A stretch of DNA of 6,539 bases from Opitutales bacterium (GTDB lineage: Bacteria > Verrucomicrobiota > Verrucomicrobiia > Opitutales > Oceanipulchritudinaceae), in contig SKLD01000518.1 in the NCBI GenBank assembly GCA_007123395.1, positions 1-6,539 on the forward strand, in the 5' to 3' direction. Both the position numbers and the translations under genes were made by a program. The notes beneath the pieces are model-generated. The model searched no databases. It was not told the origin of the DNA and saw only the letters and a list, made by a program, of their open reading frames with translations. Below, piece after piece: positions 1-6,539 of this stretch. Numbering within the stretch: position 1 is the stretch's first letter; the number at the start of each line of letters is the position of its first letter.

Positions 1-620
1 CCGCTTCCCGAGACCATAACCATGACGGAGACCTCCGGCCCCTCGAGGCACTCCTCGATAACAACCTCCTCCCCGCTCGCCCCGAAGACGCGGTCGACCA
101 TGATTTCGCGCACAGCCGCCCCGGCTTCGGCACGGTCCGCGCAGACATAGACGCCCTTGCCCGCCGCGAGGCCGCTGGCCTTCACGACGACCGCGCCTGA
201 GCCTGTCTTCAGGTAGGCGAGCGCGGCGTCGGCGTCGGTAAATCGTTCATAGGCCGCCGTCGGGATGCCGTGGCGGTCGAGGAACGCCTTGCAGTGCGCC
301 TTGCTCGCCTCAAGCCGCGCGCCCTCCTCATCCGGGCCGTAGACGTCAAATCCCTCCGTGCGCAGGGCATCCGCGACCCCGAGCGCAAGGGGAGCCTCGG
401 GCCCGACGATGACAAGCCCGGCGCGCGCCTCGCGGGCGCAGTCGACCATGGCCGCGACATTCCCGAGATCGACCTGACGGCAGTCTTCCGCCGGTATACC
501 GCCGTTGCCCGGCGCAACAACGACGCCCCCGCACCGCGGGCTCGCCTTGCACGCAAGGTAGAGGGCGTGCTCGCGTCCGCCGCTGCCGAGAATGAGTGTC
601 CGAATCGGTTCCTCTTGCAT
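1..620 (-). CDS. purD: Phosphoribosylamine--glycine ligase (GAR synthetase), N-terminal 206 residues; 3' end outside window
   Basis: This enzyme joins glycine to 5-phosphoribosylamine using ATP, giving GAR, the second step of cytosolic purine synthesis. The reverse-strand frame opens MQEEPIRTLILGSGGREHAL. The GSGGREHAL motif at residues 12-20 is the hallmark of the PurD N-domain, and APGNGGI follows at 36-42. IVGPEAPLALGVAD at 71-84 matches the conserved VGPE-P-L-GV-D block. ASKAHCKAF near 105-113 opens the ATP-grasp domain, VVVKASGLAAGKGVYV (144-159) is its nucleotide-binding loop, and IEECLEGPEVSVMV (188-201) follows. Family members are about 420-430 aa, so roughly half is present. The Met start fits the usual few residues before the glycine loop, and an AGGTGA ribosome site lies 10 nt upstream. 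Small departures from the E. coli form, recalled from memory, are KASG for KADG and SGSG where a DG is common. Both look like lineage variation. The gene is divergent from purF, whose product feeds it. Confidence 0.96.
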   Translation of the reverse strand, partial: MQEEPIRTLILGSGGREHALYLACKASPRCGGVVVAPGNGGIPAEDCRQVDLGNVAAMVDCAREARAGLVIVGPEAPLALGVADALRTEGFDVYGPDEEGARLEASKAHCKAFLDRHGIPTAAYERFTDADAALAYLKTGSGAVVVKASGLAAGKGVYVCADRAEAGAAVREIMVDRVFGASGEEVVIEECLEGPEVSVMVMVSGS

Positions 621-630
621 GCCCCTTTCG

Positions 631-636
631 TCACCT
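631..636 (-). promoter_or_regulatory. Ribosome binding site of purD
   Basis: On the reverse strand AGGTGA lies 10 nt before the purD ATG. It is a full match to the extended Shine-Dalgarno sequence GGAGGTGA over six bases. A second purine run, GAAAGGGG, sits only one base from the ATG and is probably too close to act. The site supports the chosen start. It also contrasts with purF and purL, which have no such match. Confidence 0.6.
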
Positions 637-664
637 GATCCGCCGCATCGGGCAAGCCGGAAAG

Positions 665-678
665 CGGTCAATCGACCG
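665..678. repeat. Short perfect inverted repeat, CGGTC-AATC-GACCG
   Basis: Five-base arms surround a four-base loop, about 45 bases upstream of the purD start on the reverse strand. It would lie in or near the purD leader. It is short enough to arise by chance in GC-rich DNA, so a role in folding or as an operator is only a possibility. Confidence 0.3.
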
Positions 679-737
679 GGAGGCCGCTGCAGACGCGGAC
701 AGGTTCCGAGGAGCGAAGCGACGACATATCGAAGATC

Positions 738-777
738 ATGTCCGCTCTCCGTCCGCGGCATAGCGGAGAGGGGACAT
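738..777. repeat. Inverted repeat (14-bp arms, one mismatch), REP-like unit
   Basis: The left arm ATGTCCGCTCTCCG (738-751) is answered by CGGAGAGGGGACAT (764-777), complementary at 13 of 14 positions around a 12-base loop. The left arm recurs exactly at 881-894, and its GCGGACA core also occurs at 695-701. The right arm overlaps the GGGGACA palindrome that follows. Such nested, recurring dyads are typical of dispersed intergenic palindromic elements. A transcribed copy would form a strong hairpin, so a terminator or attenuator role cannot be excluded, but there is no following T-run. Confidence 0.65.
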
Positions 778-787
778 TCCTGTCCCC
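770..787. repeat. Perfect palindrome GGGGACA-TTCC-TGTCCCC
   Basis: Seven-base arms pair perfectly around TTCC. It shares seven bases (GGGACAT reading, 771-777) with the right arm of the preceding inverted repeat, so the two hairpins would be mutually exclusive. Mutually exclusive hairpins resemble attenuator architecture. Here, though, the more economical reading is a compound intergenic repeat, because the same core recurs at 873-888 with GCGGACA in place of GGGGACA. Confidence 0.6.
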
Positions 788-872
788 GGTAACGGCTGAG
801 ACGGAACCCTCGCGCTCGACCCTCCTCCTTTGCACCCCCACCCGCTCCTCACCGAAGCTGAACAACCGCAAC

Positions 873-894
873 GCGGACAGATGTCCGCTCTCCG
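873..894. repeat. Second copy of the GCGGACA/TGTCCGC repeat unit
   Basis: GCGGACA (873-879), two bases, then TGTCCGC (882-888) form a perfect seven-base dyad. The stretch 881-894 (ATGTCCGCTCTCCG) is an exact 14-base direct repeat of 738-751. An exact 14-mer twice within 160 bases of non-coding DNA is unlikely by chance, even in GC-rich sequence, and supports a repeat family. It ends about 78 bases before the purF start. Confidence 0.65.
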
Positions 895-972
895 CCGCTC
901 GACCCGAGAAAAATGTTTGCTCCACGGGGGGCGATGGGCAGGCTCCTCTACTTAACCCGATTTCATGGATAG

Positions 973-2892
973 ATGAGTGATCCCATCGGCCACGAATGTG
1001 GTGTAGCCCTGATCCGCCTGAAGCAGCCGCTTGGCTATTATGCGCGGAAGTACGGCTCCCCCCTTTACGCGTTCAACAAGATGTTTCTTCTGATGGAGAA
1101 GCAGCACAACCGCGGACAGGACGGAGCGGGTATCGGCTGCGTGAAGCTCGATATGCCGCTCGGCAAGGCGTTCATGTTCCGCGAGCGGGAACTCGACGAC
1201 AACTCCCTCGCCCGCCTCTTTCGCAAGCAGCTCAAGCGCTACGACAAACTCGTGCGGCGCAACGTCGTCTTTCCCGAACTGCCCGAGACGGTGAAGGAGC
1301 ACTTCGACTTTGGAGGGGAGATACTCATCGGGCATCTGCGCTACGGCACGTCCGGTGCCTTCAACGCCAGCTCGTGCCACCCCTACTTCCGCCGCAGCAA
1401 TTGGCCCACGCGCAACCTCATGGTCTGCGGCAACTTCAACATGACCAACACGGCCGAGCTGAACCGCCTGCTCGTGCGCCGCGGTCAGCACCCCATTTTC
1501 GACACCGACACCCAGACAATCCTCGAAGAGATCGGCTTCCACCTCGACGAGGCGCACGACGAAATCTACCGCCGGATGCGCGACTCGGGCATGCCGGGCG
1601 AGGAAATCCCCGCCGTCATCAGCGAGCGGTTGGACTTGGTCGACATCGTGCGTTCAGCCTCGGCGCACTGGGACGGCGGCTACACAATCGGCGGCCTCGT
1701 CGGCAACGGCGACCTGTTTTTCCTACGCGATCCCGCGGGCATCCGTCCCGCCCACTACTTCGAAGACGACGAGTTCCTCGCCATTGCCTCGGAACGCGTA
1801 CCACTCATGACGGTGTTCGATCTGGAAACGCGCGATGTCCGCGAGGTCCCGCCGGGCCACGTCCTTGAGATGAAAAGCACCGGCGCCATCCGTATCGAGC
1901 CCTTCGCCGAACCACGCCCACGCCTCTCCTGCTCCTTCGAACGAATCTATTTCTCGCGGGGCAATGACCCGGAAATCTACCGGGAGCGCAAGGCAATGGG
2001 GGCGGCTCTCGCCGGGCAGATCCTCGACATCATCGAAAACGACCTCGAAAACAGCGTCTTCGGCTTCATCCCCAACACCGCTGAGATCGCGAGCTATGGG
2101 CTCCTTCAGGAGCTGCGCCGCCGTCGCCGCCAGTCCGTCAAAGAGGAAATCCTCGCCGCCCAAGAGGAGCAACGCCTCACTCCGGAGCTGCTCGACAGAC
2201 TCATCCTCGCGAACTGGCCGCGTGTGGAAAAAGTCGCCCACAAGGACATCAAGCTACGCACCTTCATCTCGCAGGAAGCCAACCGCAGTCGCCTCGTCTC
2301 GCACGTCTACGACATCACCTATGATATCGTTCACCCCACCGACAACCTCATCGTCGTCGACGATTCCATCGTGCGGGGCACCACCTTGCGAGAGTCCATT
2401 ATCAAAATTCTTTCCCGCGCCAACCCGAAGCGCATCATCATCGCCTCCACCGCGCCGCAAATCCGCTACCCCGACTGCTATGGAATCGACATGAGCGAGC
2501 TTGGAAAGTTCATCGCCTTCCAAGCCGCTGTCTCCCTTATCAAGGCCAAGGGTGCCGAGGCGCGGCTCCAGGACACCTATGAAGCGTGCCGCCGCGAAGT
2601 CGTCAAACCCGCCGCGGAGCAGGAGAACCGCGTCAAAGATATTTACGCACCCTTCGCGGCCGAGGAAATCTCCGCCCGGATCGCGGAGATGATTCGCCCG
2701 CGCGATGTCCCGTGGCAGGGTGAGTTGGTCGTCACCTACCAAACCATCGGCGCCCTGCACGCCTGCTCGCCGGGGCACACGGGCGACTGGTATTTCACAG
2801 GCAACTACCCGACGCCCGGCGGCTACGCCGTCGCCAACCAAGCCTACATCAACTTTTTTGAAAACCGCGCCGGCCGAAGCTACGCCGTTTGA
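973..2892 (+). CDS. purF: Amidophosphoribosyltransferase (glutamine PRPP amidotransferase), long form, 639 aa
   Basis: Catalyses the committed step of purine synthesis, PRPP plus glutamine to phosphoribosylamine. The glutaminase half comes first. The class II (Ntn) nucleophile is Cys9 in HECGVALIRL, so eight residues must be removed to expose it. QHNRGQDGAG (44-53), GHLRYGTSGAFN (120-131, Arg123) and CGNFNMTN (152-159) bind glutamine, and DPAGIRP with ASE closes the domain. The phosphoribosyltransferase half begins near FERIYFSRG (322-330). LRTFI (428-432) and the PRPP loop VVDDSIVRGTT (461-471) follow, then YGIDMSE after 503. A charged insertion (about 382-427) and the tail GDWYFTGNYPTPGG (604-617) are absent from the roughly 505-aa E. 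coli enzyme, as I recall it. They fit the Bacteroidota-type form. Only four cysteines (320, 502, 539, 598) lie in the second half and none form CxxC, so a B. subtilis-type Fe-S cluster is unlikely. The ATG has no Shine-Dalgarno match, but HECG lies where expected. The gene probably forms an operon with purL. Confidence 0.96.
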   Translation: MSDPIGHECGVALIRLKQPLGYYARKYGSPLYAFNKMFLLMEKQHNRGQDGAGIGCVKLDMPLGKAFMFRERELDDNSLARLFRKQLKRYDKLVRRNVVFPELPETVKEHFDFGGEILIGHLRYGTSGAFNASSCHPYFRRSNWPTRNLMVCGNFNMTNTAELNRLLVRRGQHPIFDTDTQTILEEIGFHLDEAHDEIYRRMRDSGMPGEEIPAVISERLDLVDIVRSASAHWDGGYTIGGLVGNGDLFFLRDPAGIRPAHYFEDDEFLAIASERVPLMTVFDLETRDVREVPPGHVLEMKSTGAIRIEPFAEPRPRLSCSFERIYFSRGNDPEIYRERKAMGAALAGQILDIIENDLENSVFGFIPNTAEIASYGLLQELRRRRRQSVKEEILAAQEEQRLTPELLDRLILANWPRVEKVAHKDIKLRTFISQEANRSRLVSHVYDITYDIVHPTDNLIVVDDSIVRGTTLRESIIKILSRANPKRIIIASTAPQIRYPDCYGIDMSELGKFIAFQAAVSLIKAKGAEARLQDTYEACRREVVKPAAEQENRVKDIYAPFAAEEISARIAEMIRPRDVPWQGELVVTYQTIGALHACSPGHTGDWYFTGNYPTPGGYAVANQAYINFFENRAGRSYAV

Positions 2893-2917
2893 CCCGCACA
2901 CCCTACCTTTTCGCCCG

Positions 2918-5900
2918 ATGACACACATCCGCCGCCTCTTCGTCGAAAGAAAGCCGGGCCAGCGCCAGGAGGCGGAGTCCCTCCTTGCCGAACTCCGCGA
3001 CACCCTCGGGGTGCGTCACCTCACCGCCGTGCGCCTCCTGCAGCGCTACGACGTCGAAGGCGTGCCCGACGAGCACTGGCCCGCCGCCGTGCGCACCGTC
3101 TTCTCCGATCCCGCCGTGGAAGAAGTGAGCGAGGACGCGCCTGCCGCCCCGGACGGCCACATCATCGCCGTTGAATACCTGCCCGGTCAGTTCGACCAGC
3201 GGGCCGACTCCGCCGCACAATGCGTCCAGATCGTTGCGGGGCACCGCCCGCTTGTCGCGGCAGCCCGCGTGCATATACTCTCCGGCGAACTCACGGAGGA
3301 CGACCTCGCGAAAATCCGCCGCTTCCTCGTCAACCCCGTCGACTCCCGCGAAGCAGCACACGACCTCCCCGAAACCCTCCTGCGCGCCGCCCCGGAACCG
3401 CCGGCCGTGCGCCGTATCGAAGGGTTCACGACGTTGGACGACGCCGCCCTTGACGCCCTGCGCGGTGAGCTTGGCCTCGCCATGGGCCATGCCGACCTCG
3501 TCTTCTGCCGCGATCACTTCCGCGACAGCGAACAGCGTGACCCCACCCTCACCGAAATCAAGCTGCTCGATACCTACTGGTCCGACCACTGCCGCCACAC
3601 CACCTTTCTCGCCGAGCTGGAATCCGTTGAGTTCGACGACTCGCCCCTCACCGCCCCCGCGCGGGCCGCCTGGGAGAGCTACCTCGCCGCCCGCGACGAA
3701 GTCTTCGCGGAGCGTGCCGGCGAGCGCCCCCGCTGCCTCATGGACATCGCCCTCATGGGCATGCGCCTCCTGCGCGCGCGCGGCCAACTCGACGACCTTG
3801 ACGCCTCCGAGGAAATCAACGCCGCGAGCATCCGCGTGGAGGCCGAAATCGACGGTCGCCGCGAACCGTGGCTCGTCATGTTCAAGAACGAGACGCACAA
3901 CCACCCCACCGAGATCGAGCCTTTCGGCGGGGCTGCCACCTGCCTTGGCGGGTGTATCCGCGACCCGCTCTCGGGGCGCAGCTACGTTTACCAAGCCATG
4001 CGTGTGACCGGCTCGGGCGACCCCCGTCAACTTCTCTCCGAGACGCTCCCCGGCAAGTTGCCCCAGCGCGTCATTACCCGTGGCGCGGCCCACGGCTACA
4101 GCAGCTACGGCAACCAGATCGGCGTCGCCACCGGCATTGTATCGGAAGTCTACGACCCTGGCTACGTGGCCAAGCGCATGGAGATCGGGGCCGTCGTCGG
4201 CGCGGCCCCCGCCGCCAACGTACGCCGCTCCCGCCCCGCCCCCGGCGACACCGTCCTGCTCGTCGGCGGCCGCACCGGACGCGACGGCATCGGCGGGGCC
4301 ACCGGTTCCTCCAAAGAGCACACCGCCTCCGCCCTCGAAAACTGCGCCGAAGTGCAGAAGGGCGATCCGCCCACCGAGCGCAAGCTTCAGCGACTCTTCC
4401 GCGACCCCGCCGTGAGCCGACTCATCAAGCGGTGCAACGACTTCGGTGCGGGCGGCGTCTCCGTCGCCATCGGCGAACTCGCCTCCAGCCTGCGCGTCGA
4501 CCTCGATGCCGTGCCCCTCAAATACGACGGACTCGACGGCACTGAGATTGCGCTCTCCGAATCACAGGAGCGCATGGCCGTCGTCCTCGACCCCGCCGAC
4601 GTCGCGGCCTTCCGCGCCGCCGCCGACCGCGAAAACCTCGAAGCCACTGCCGTTGCGGAAGTTACCGACACCGGACGCCTCGAAATGGTCTGGCGGGGCG
4701 ACAGCATCGTCTCCATCACCCGCGAATTTCTCGATACCAACGGCGTGCGCCAGACCGCCCGTGCCCGCGTGGCCGCGCCCGTTGAGGCGGCCTTTCCCGC
4801 CCTCGTCGGCGGAGCCACCGCCGCTTCTCTCGAAGACGCGTGGACGGCGGTCCTCGGCGACCTCAATGTCTGCTCGCAGCGGGGCCTCGCGGAGTGGTTC
4901 GACAGCAGTATCGGCGCGGCTACCGTGCTCTCCCCCTTCGGCGGGAAACACCGCGTGACCCCCGCCGACGCCATGGCCGCCACACTTCCGGTCGAAGCGG
5001 GCACCACCGCGACGGCCACGCTCATGGCGTGGGGCTTCCATCCCGCCCTCAGCCGCTGGAGCCCATTCCACGGCGCGGTCTACGCCGTTCTCGAAGCGAC
5101 GGCCGCCATCGTGGCGGCGGGCGGGCGGGCCGGGCGCGTGCGCCTCACCCTGCAGGAATACTTCGAAAAACTGCGCGACGATCCGCGCCGCTGGGGCAAG
5201 CCGCTCGCCGCCCTCCTCGGCGCCTTCCACGCGCAGACCGCCCTCGGCATCCCCGCCATCGGGGGCAAGGACTCCATGTCCGGCAGCTTCGAGGATCTCG
5301 ACGTGCCCCCCACTCTTGTCGCCTTCGCCCTCGCTCCGGCGGACGCCCGCAACATCCTCTCCTCCGAGTTCAAGGAGGCTGGCCGGTCCGTCTATCTGCT
5401 TGAGGTCCCTGTCGGGCCGGACCACCTGCCCGATCTCGCCGCTGCCCGCGAACGCTACGAGGCCCTCGCCGAAGCCGTTGAAAGCGGTGCCGTCGCCGCC
5501 GCGCAAAGCCTGCGCGCGGGTGGTCTCGCCGCTGCCCTCGCGAAGATGGCCTTCGGCAACGGCATCGGCTTCCGCTTCCTTTCCGGCGAGGCCGCCTCCG
5601 ACCGCGGAGCCCTCTTCGGCCCGCGCTACGGCAGCATTCTCATCGAAGCGCGCGACCCCGCTGCCCTCGCGAAGACCGGTGCCGTCGCCATCGGCGAGAC
5701 CCTCGCCGAACCTGTCATCGAAGCGGGCACCGACCGCATCGCACTCGACACCCTTCGCGCCGCGTGGGAGGCACCGCTCGAGGGCGTCTTCCCCACCCGC
5801 GCGCCTGCACCCGGAGGTTGCCCGCCCGAGCAGTTCTTCGCCCCCAAGTGCACCTGCCGCGCCTCCACCAAGGTCGCCAAGCCGCGCGTCTTCATCCCCG

Positions 5901-6539
5901 TCTTTCCCGGCACCAACACCGAGTATGACACCGCCCGCGCCTTTGCCCGAGCGGGCGGTGTGCCCGTCACCCGCGTCTTCCGCAACCTCACCGATGCCGC
6001 CGTCGAAGAATCCCTCGAGACTTTCGCGGACGAGATCGACCGCGCCCAAATTCTCATGCTCCCGGGCGGGTTCAGCGCGGGCGACGAACCCGCCGGCAGC
6101 GGAAAATTCATCGCCGCCGTTCTCCGCAATCCGCGTGTGCGCGACGCCGTACACCGCCTCCTGCGCGAGCGCGACGGGCTCATTCTTGGCATCTGCAACG
6201 GCTTTCAGGCGCTCGTCAAAACAGGGCTTCTGCCGCACGGCGAAATCCGCCCGCCCGAGCCCGACGACCCGGCCCTCACCCACAACCTCATCGGGCGCCA
6301 CGTCAGTTGCTACGTGCGCACCCGCGTGGTCTCGAAACGCTCCCCGTGGCTCAACCACTGCGAACTCGGCGAGATACACATGATACCCGTTTCCCACGGC
6401 GAAGGCCGCTTCACCGGCCCGCCCGAGACACTCGACGCCCTGCGCGAGAACGACCAAATCGCCACCCAATACGTCGACGAGAACGGCCACCCCGCGCACA
6501 ACCTGCCCCACAACCCCAACGGCTCCCTCCTCGCCATCG
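2918..6539 (+). CDS. purL: Phosphoribosylformylglycinamidine (FGAM) synthase, single-chain clade II; first 1207 residues, 3' end outside window
   Basis: Converts FGAR, glutamine and ATP to FGAM, the fourth step of purine synthesis. The N-terminal PurS-like domain opens IRRLFVERKPG and holds RYDVEGV. A linker contains VNPVDSRE. The synthetase core has DTYWSDHCRHTTF (218-230), FKNETHNHPTEIEPFGGAAT (322-341), GGRTGRDGIGGATGSS (450-465), CNDFGAGGVS (506-515) and SESQERM (547-553). The second half-repeat follows with SPFGGKH (672-678) and GGKDSMSGS (782-790). The glutaminase domain starts at PRVFIPVFPGTNTEYD (989-1004), with LPGGFSAGDEP (from 1048) and the nucleophile Cys1093 in GICNGFQ. His1160 in VSHGEG is the conserved non-catalytic one, and the catalytic His-Glu pair near the C-terminus is beyond the window. 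The family is about 1230-1260 aa, so only a few dozen residues are missing. The frame is open throughout. The start has no ribosome site and no alternative start exists upstream in the gap, but it matches the family N-terminus. The 25-nt gap to purF suggests co-transcription. Confidence 0.97.
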   Translation, partial: MTHIRRLFVERKPGQRQEAESLLAELRDTLGVRHLTAVRLLQRYDVEGVPDEHWPAAVRTVFSDPAVEEVSEDAPAAPDGHIIAVEYLPGQFDQRADSAAQCVQIVAGHRPLVAAARVHILSGELTEDDLAKIRRFLVNPVDSREAAHDLPETLLRAAPEPPAVRRIEGFTTLDDAALDALRGELGLAMGHADLVFCRDHFRDSEQRDPTLTEIKLLDTYWSDHCRHTTFLAELESVEFDDSPLTAPARAAWESYLAARDEVFAERAGERPRCLMDIALMGMRLLRARGQLDDLDASEEINAASIRVEAEIDGRREPWLVMFKNETHNHPTEIEPFGGAATCLGGCIRDPLSGRSYVYQAMRVTGSGDPRQLLSETLPGKLPQRVITRGAAHGYSSYGNQIGVATGIVSEVYDPGYVAKRMEIGAVVGAAPAANVRRSRPAPGDTVLLVGGRTGRDGIGGATGSSKEHTASALENCAEVQKGDPPTERKLQRLFRDPAVSRLIKRCNDFGAGGVSVAIGELASSLRVDLDAVPLKYDGLDGTEIALSESQERMAVVLDPADVAAFRAAADRENLEATAVAEVTDTGRLEMVWRGDSIVSITREFLDTNGVRQTARARVAAPVEAAFPALVGGATAASLEDAWTAVLGDLNVCSQRGLAEWFDSSIGAATVLSPFGGKHRVTPADAMAATLPVEAGTTATATLMAWGFHPALSRWSPFHGAVYAVLEATAAIVAAGGRAGRVRLTLQEYFEKLRDDPRRWGKPLAALLGAFHAQTALGIPAIGGKDSMSGSFEDLDVPPTLVAFALAPADARNILSSEFKEAGRSVYLLEVPVGPDHLPDLAAARERYEALAEAVESGAVAAAQSLRAGGLAAALAKMAFGNGIGFRFLSGEAASDRGALFGPRYGSILIEARDPAALAKTGAVAIGETLAEPVIEAGTDRIALDTLRAAWEAPLEGVFPTRAPAPGGCPPEQFFAPKCTCRASTKVAKPRVFIPVFPGTNTEYDTARAFARAGGVPVTRVFRNLTDAAVEESLETFADEIDRAQILMLPGGFSAGDEPAGSGKFIAAVLRNPRVRDAVHRLLRERDGLILGICNGFQALVKTGLLPHGEIRPPEPDDPALTHNLIGRHVSCYVRTRVVSKRSPWLNHCELGEIHMIPVSHGEGRFTGPPETLDALRENDQIATQYVDENGHPAHNLPHNPNGSLLAI

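Larger units (their letters stand above)
621..972. other. Divergent purD-purF intergenic region with repeat units, no gene
   Basis: These 352 bases separate two start codons that point away from each other, so the promoters of both transcription units should lie here. Short frames cross it on both strands, but none has a recognisable protein, good codon pattern or ribosome site. The visible content is a set of hairpin-forming repeats between about 665 and 894, followed by a short A-rich patch (908-915) and an otherwise plain stretch up to purF. I found no clear sigma-70 pair, no PurR-box-like palindrome that I recognise, and no G-rich purine riboswitch core. Nothing distinctive was seen between about 800 and 870. 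Confidence 0.7.

Noticed and set aside
270..638. 122-codon open frame on the plus strand opposite purD
   Set aside because: It is antisense to the clear PurD N-terminal domain, with no family resemblance.
643..671. Possible minus-strand promoter for purD: TTGACC (666-671) as a -35 element
   Set aside because: At 17 bases spacing the -10 position reads GATGCG, a poor match to TATAAT. One hexamer alone is expected by chance.
668..925. 85-codon open frame on the minus strand in the intergenic region
   Set aside because: It is made largely of the repeat units (738-777, 873-894) and has no plausible ribosome site or domain. Homologues in other genomes would most likely be copies of the repeat wrongly called as genes.
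912..954. Possible purF promoter: AATGTTTG (912-919) as a Bacteroidota-type -7 box, or TTGCTC (917-922) with TACTTA (949-954)
   Set aside because: The -7 box has a mismatch and lacks the upstream TTG. The second pair is 26 bases apart, too far for sigma-70.
952..1557. 201-codon open frame on the minus strand opposite the purF start
   Set aside because: It is antisense to the PurF glutaminase domain and has no recognisable family. Codon bias of purF explains it.
2893..2917. Possible terminator between purF and purL
   Set aside because: The 25-base gap contains no inverted repeat, only a short TTTT within CCTTTTCG. Co-transcription is more likely.
2903..4321. 472-codon open frame on the minus strand opposite the purL 5' half
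   Set aside because: Same GC-driven antisense pattern, with no domain or ribosome site. It overlaps the PurL motifs DTYWSDHCRHTTF and FKNETHNHPTE.
6395..6397. His1160 of PurL (VSHGEG) as the catalytic His of the glutaminase triad
   Set aside because: In class I glutaminases of this family the catalytic His-x-Glu pair lies near the C-terminus, beyond this window. This His belongs to a separate conserved motif.
4562..6511. 649-codon open frame on the minus strand opposite purL
   Set aside because: It lies wholly antisense to a PurL frame whose conserved motifs run throughout. Its protein is Gly/Ala/Glu/Val-rich low-complexity sequence, as expected when the complement of GC-biased codons is read.

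Overview
The window is GC-rich and almost entirely coding, with strong G/C preference at third codon positions. It holds three core genes of de novo purine nucleotide synthesis in a divergent layout. purD (GAR synthetase) runs leftward and its 3' part lies beyond the left edge. About 350 bases of intergenic DNA follow. Then purF (PRPP amidotransferase) and purL (FGAM synthase) run rightward, 25 nt apart, and purL is cut by the right edge.

PurF makes phosphoribosylamine from PRPP and glutamine. PurD adds glycine to give GAR. After formylation by an enzyme not seen here, PurL converts FGAR to FGAM. These are steps 1, 2 and 4 of the IMP pathway. The labile product of PurF is the substrate of the divergently encoded PurD, so a shared control region between them would make sense. 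I see no convincing operator or promoter there.

Two of the enzymes are lineage-informative. PurF is the long form (about 640 aa) with an eight-residue propeptide before the catalytic Cys, a charged insertion inside the phosphoribosyltransferase domain and a GDWYFTGNYPTPGG tail. From memory this resembles the Bacteroidota-type enzyme. PurL is the single-chain 'clade II' type with an N-terminal VRR-type opening, known from Clostridia and Bacteroidota, rather than the proteobacterial long form or the split PurL/Q/S. Together with the high GC and the absence of a Shine-Dalgarno site before purF and purL, this suggests a Gram-negative lineage near the FCB/PVC groups (for example Kiritimatiellota, Lentisphaerota or Verrucomicrobiota). 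That placement is an inference, not a demonstration.

The part least explained by housekeeping genes is the purD-purF intergenic region. It carries several related palindromic units built on CGGAGAGCGGACAT and its complement. These look like a dispersed REP-like or hairpin repeat rather than a gene. No RNA gene, mobile element, CRISPR array or new multi-gene system is visible, and the many long antisense ORFs are GC-driven shadows of purF and purL.
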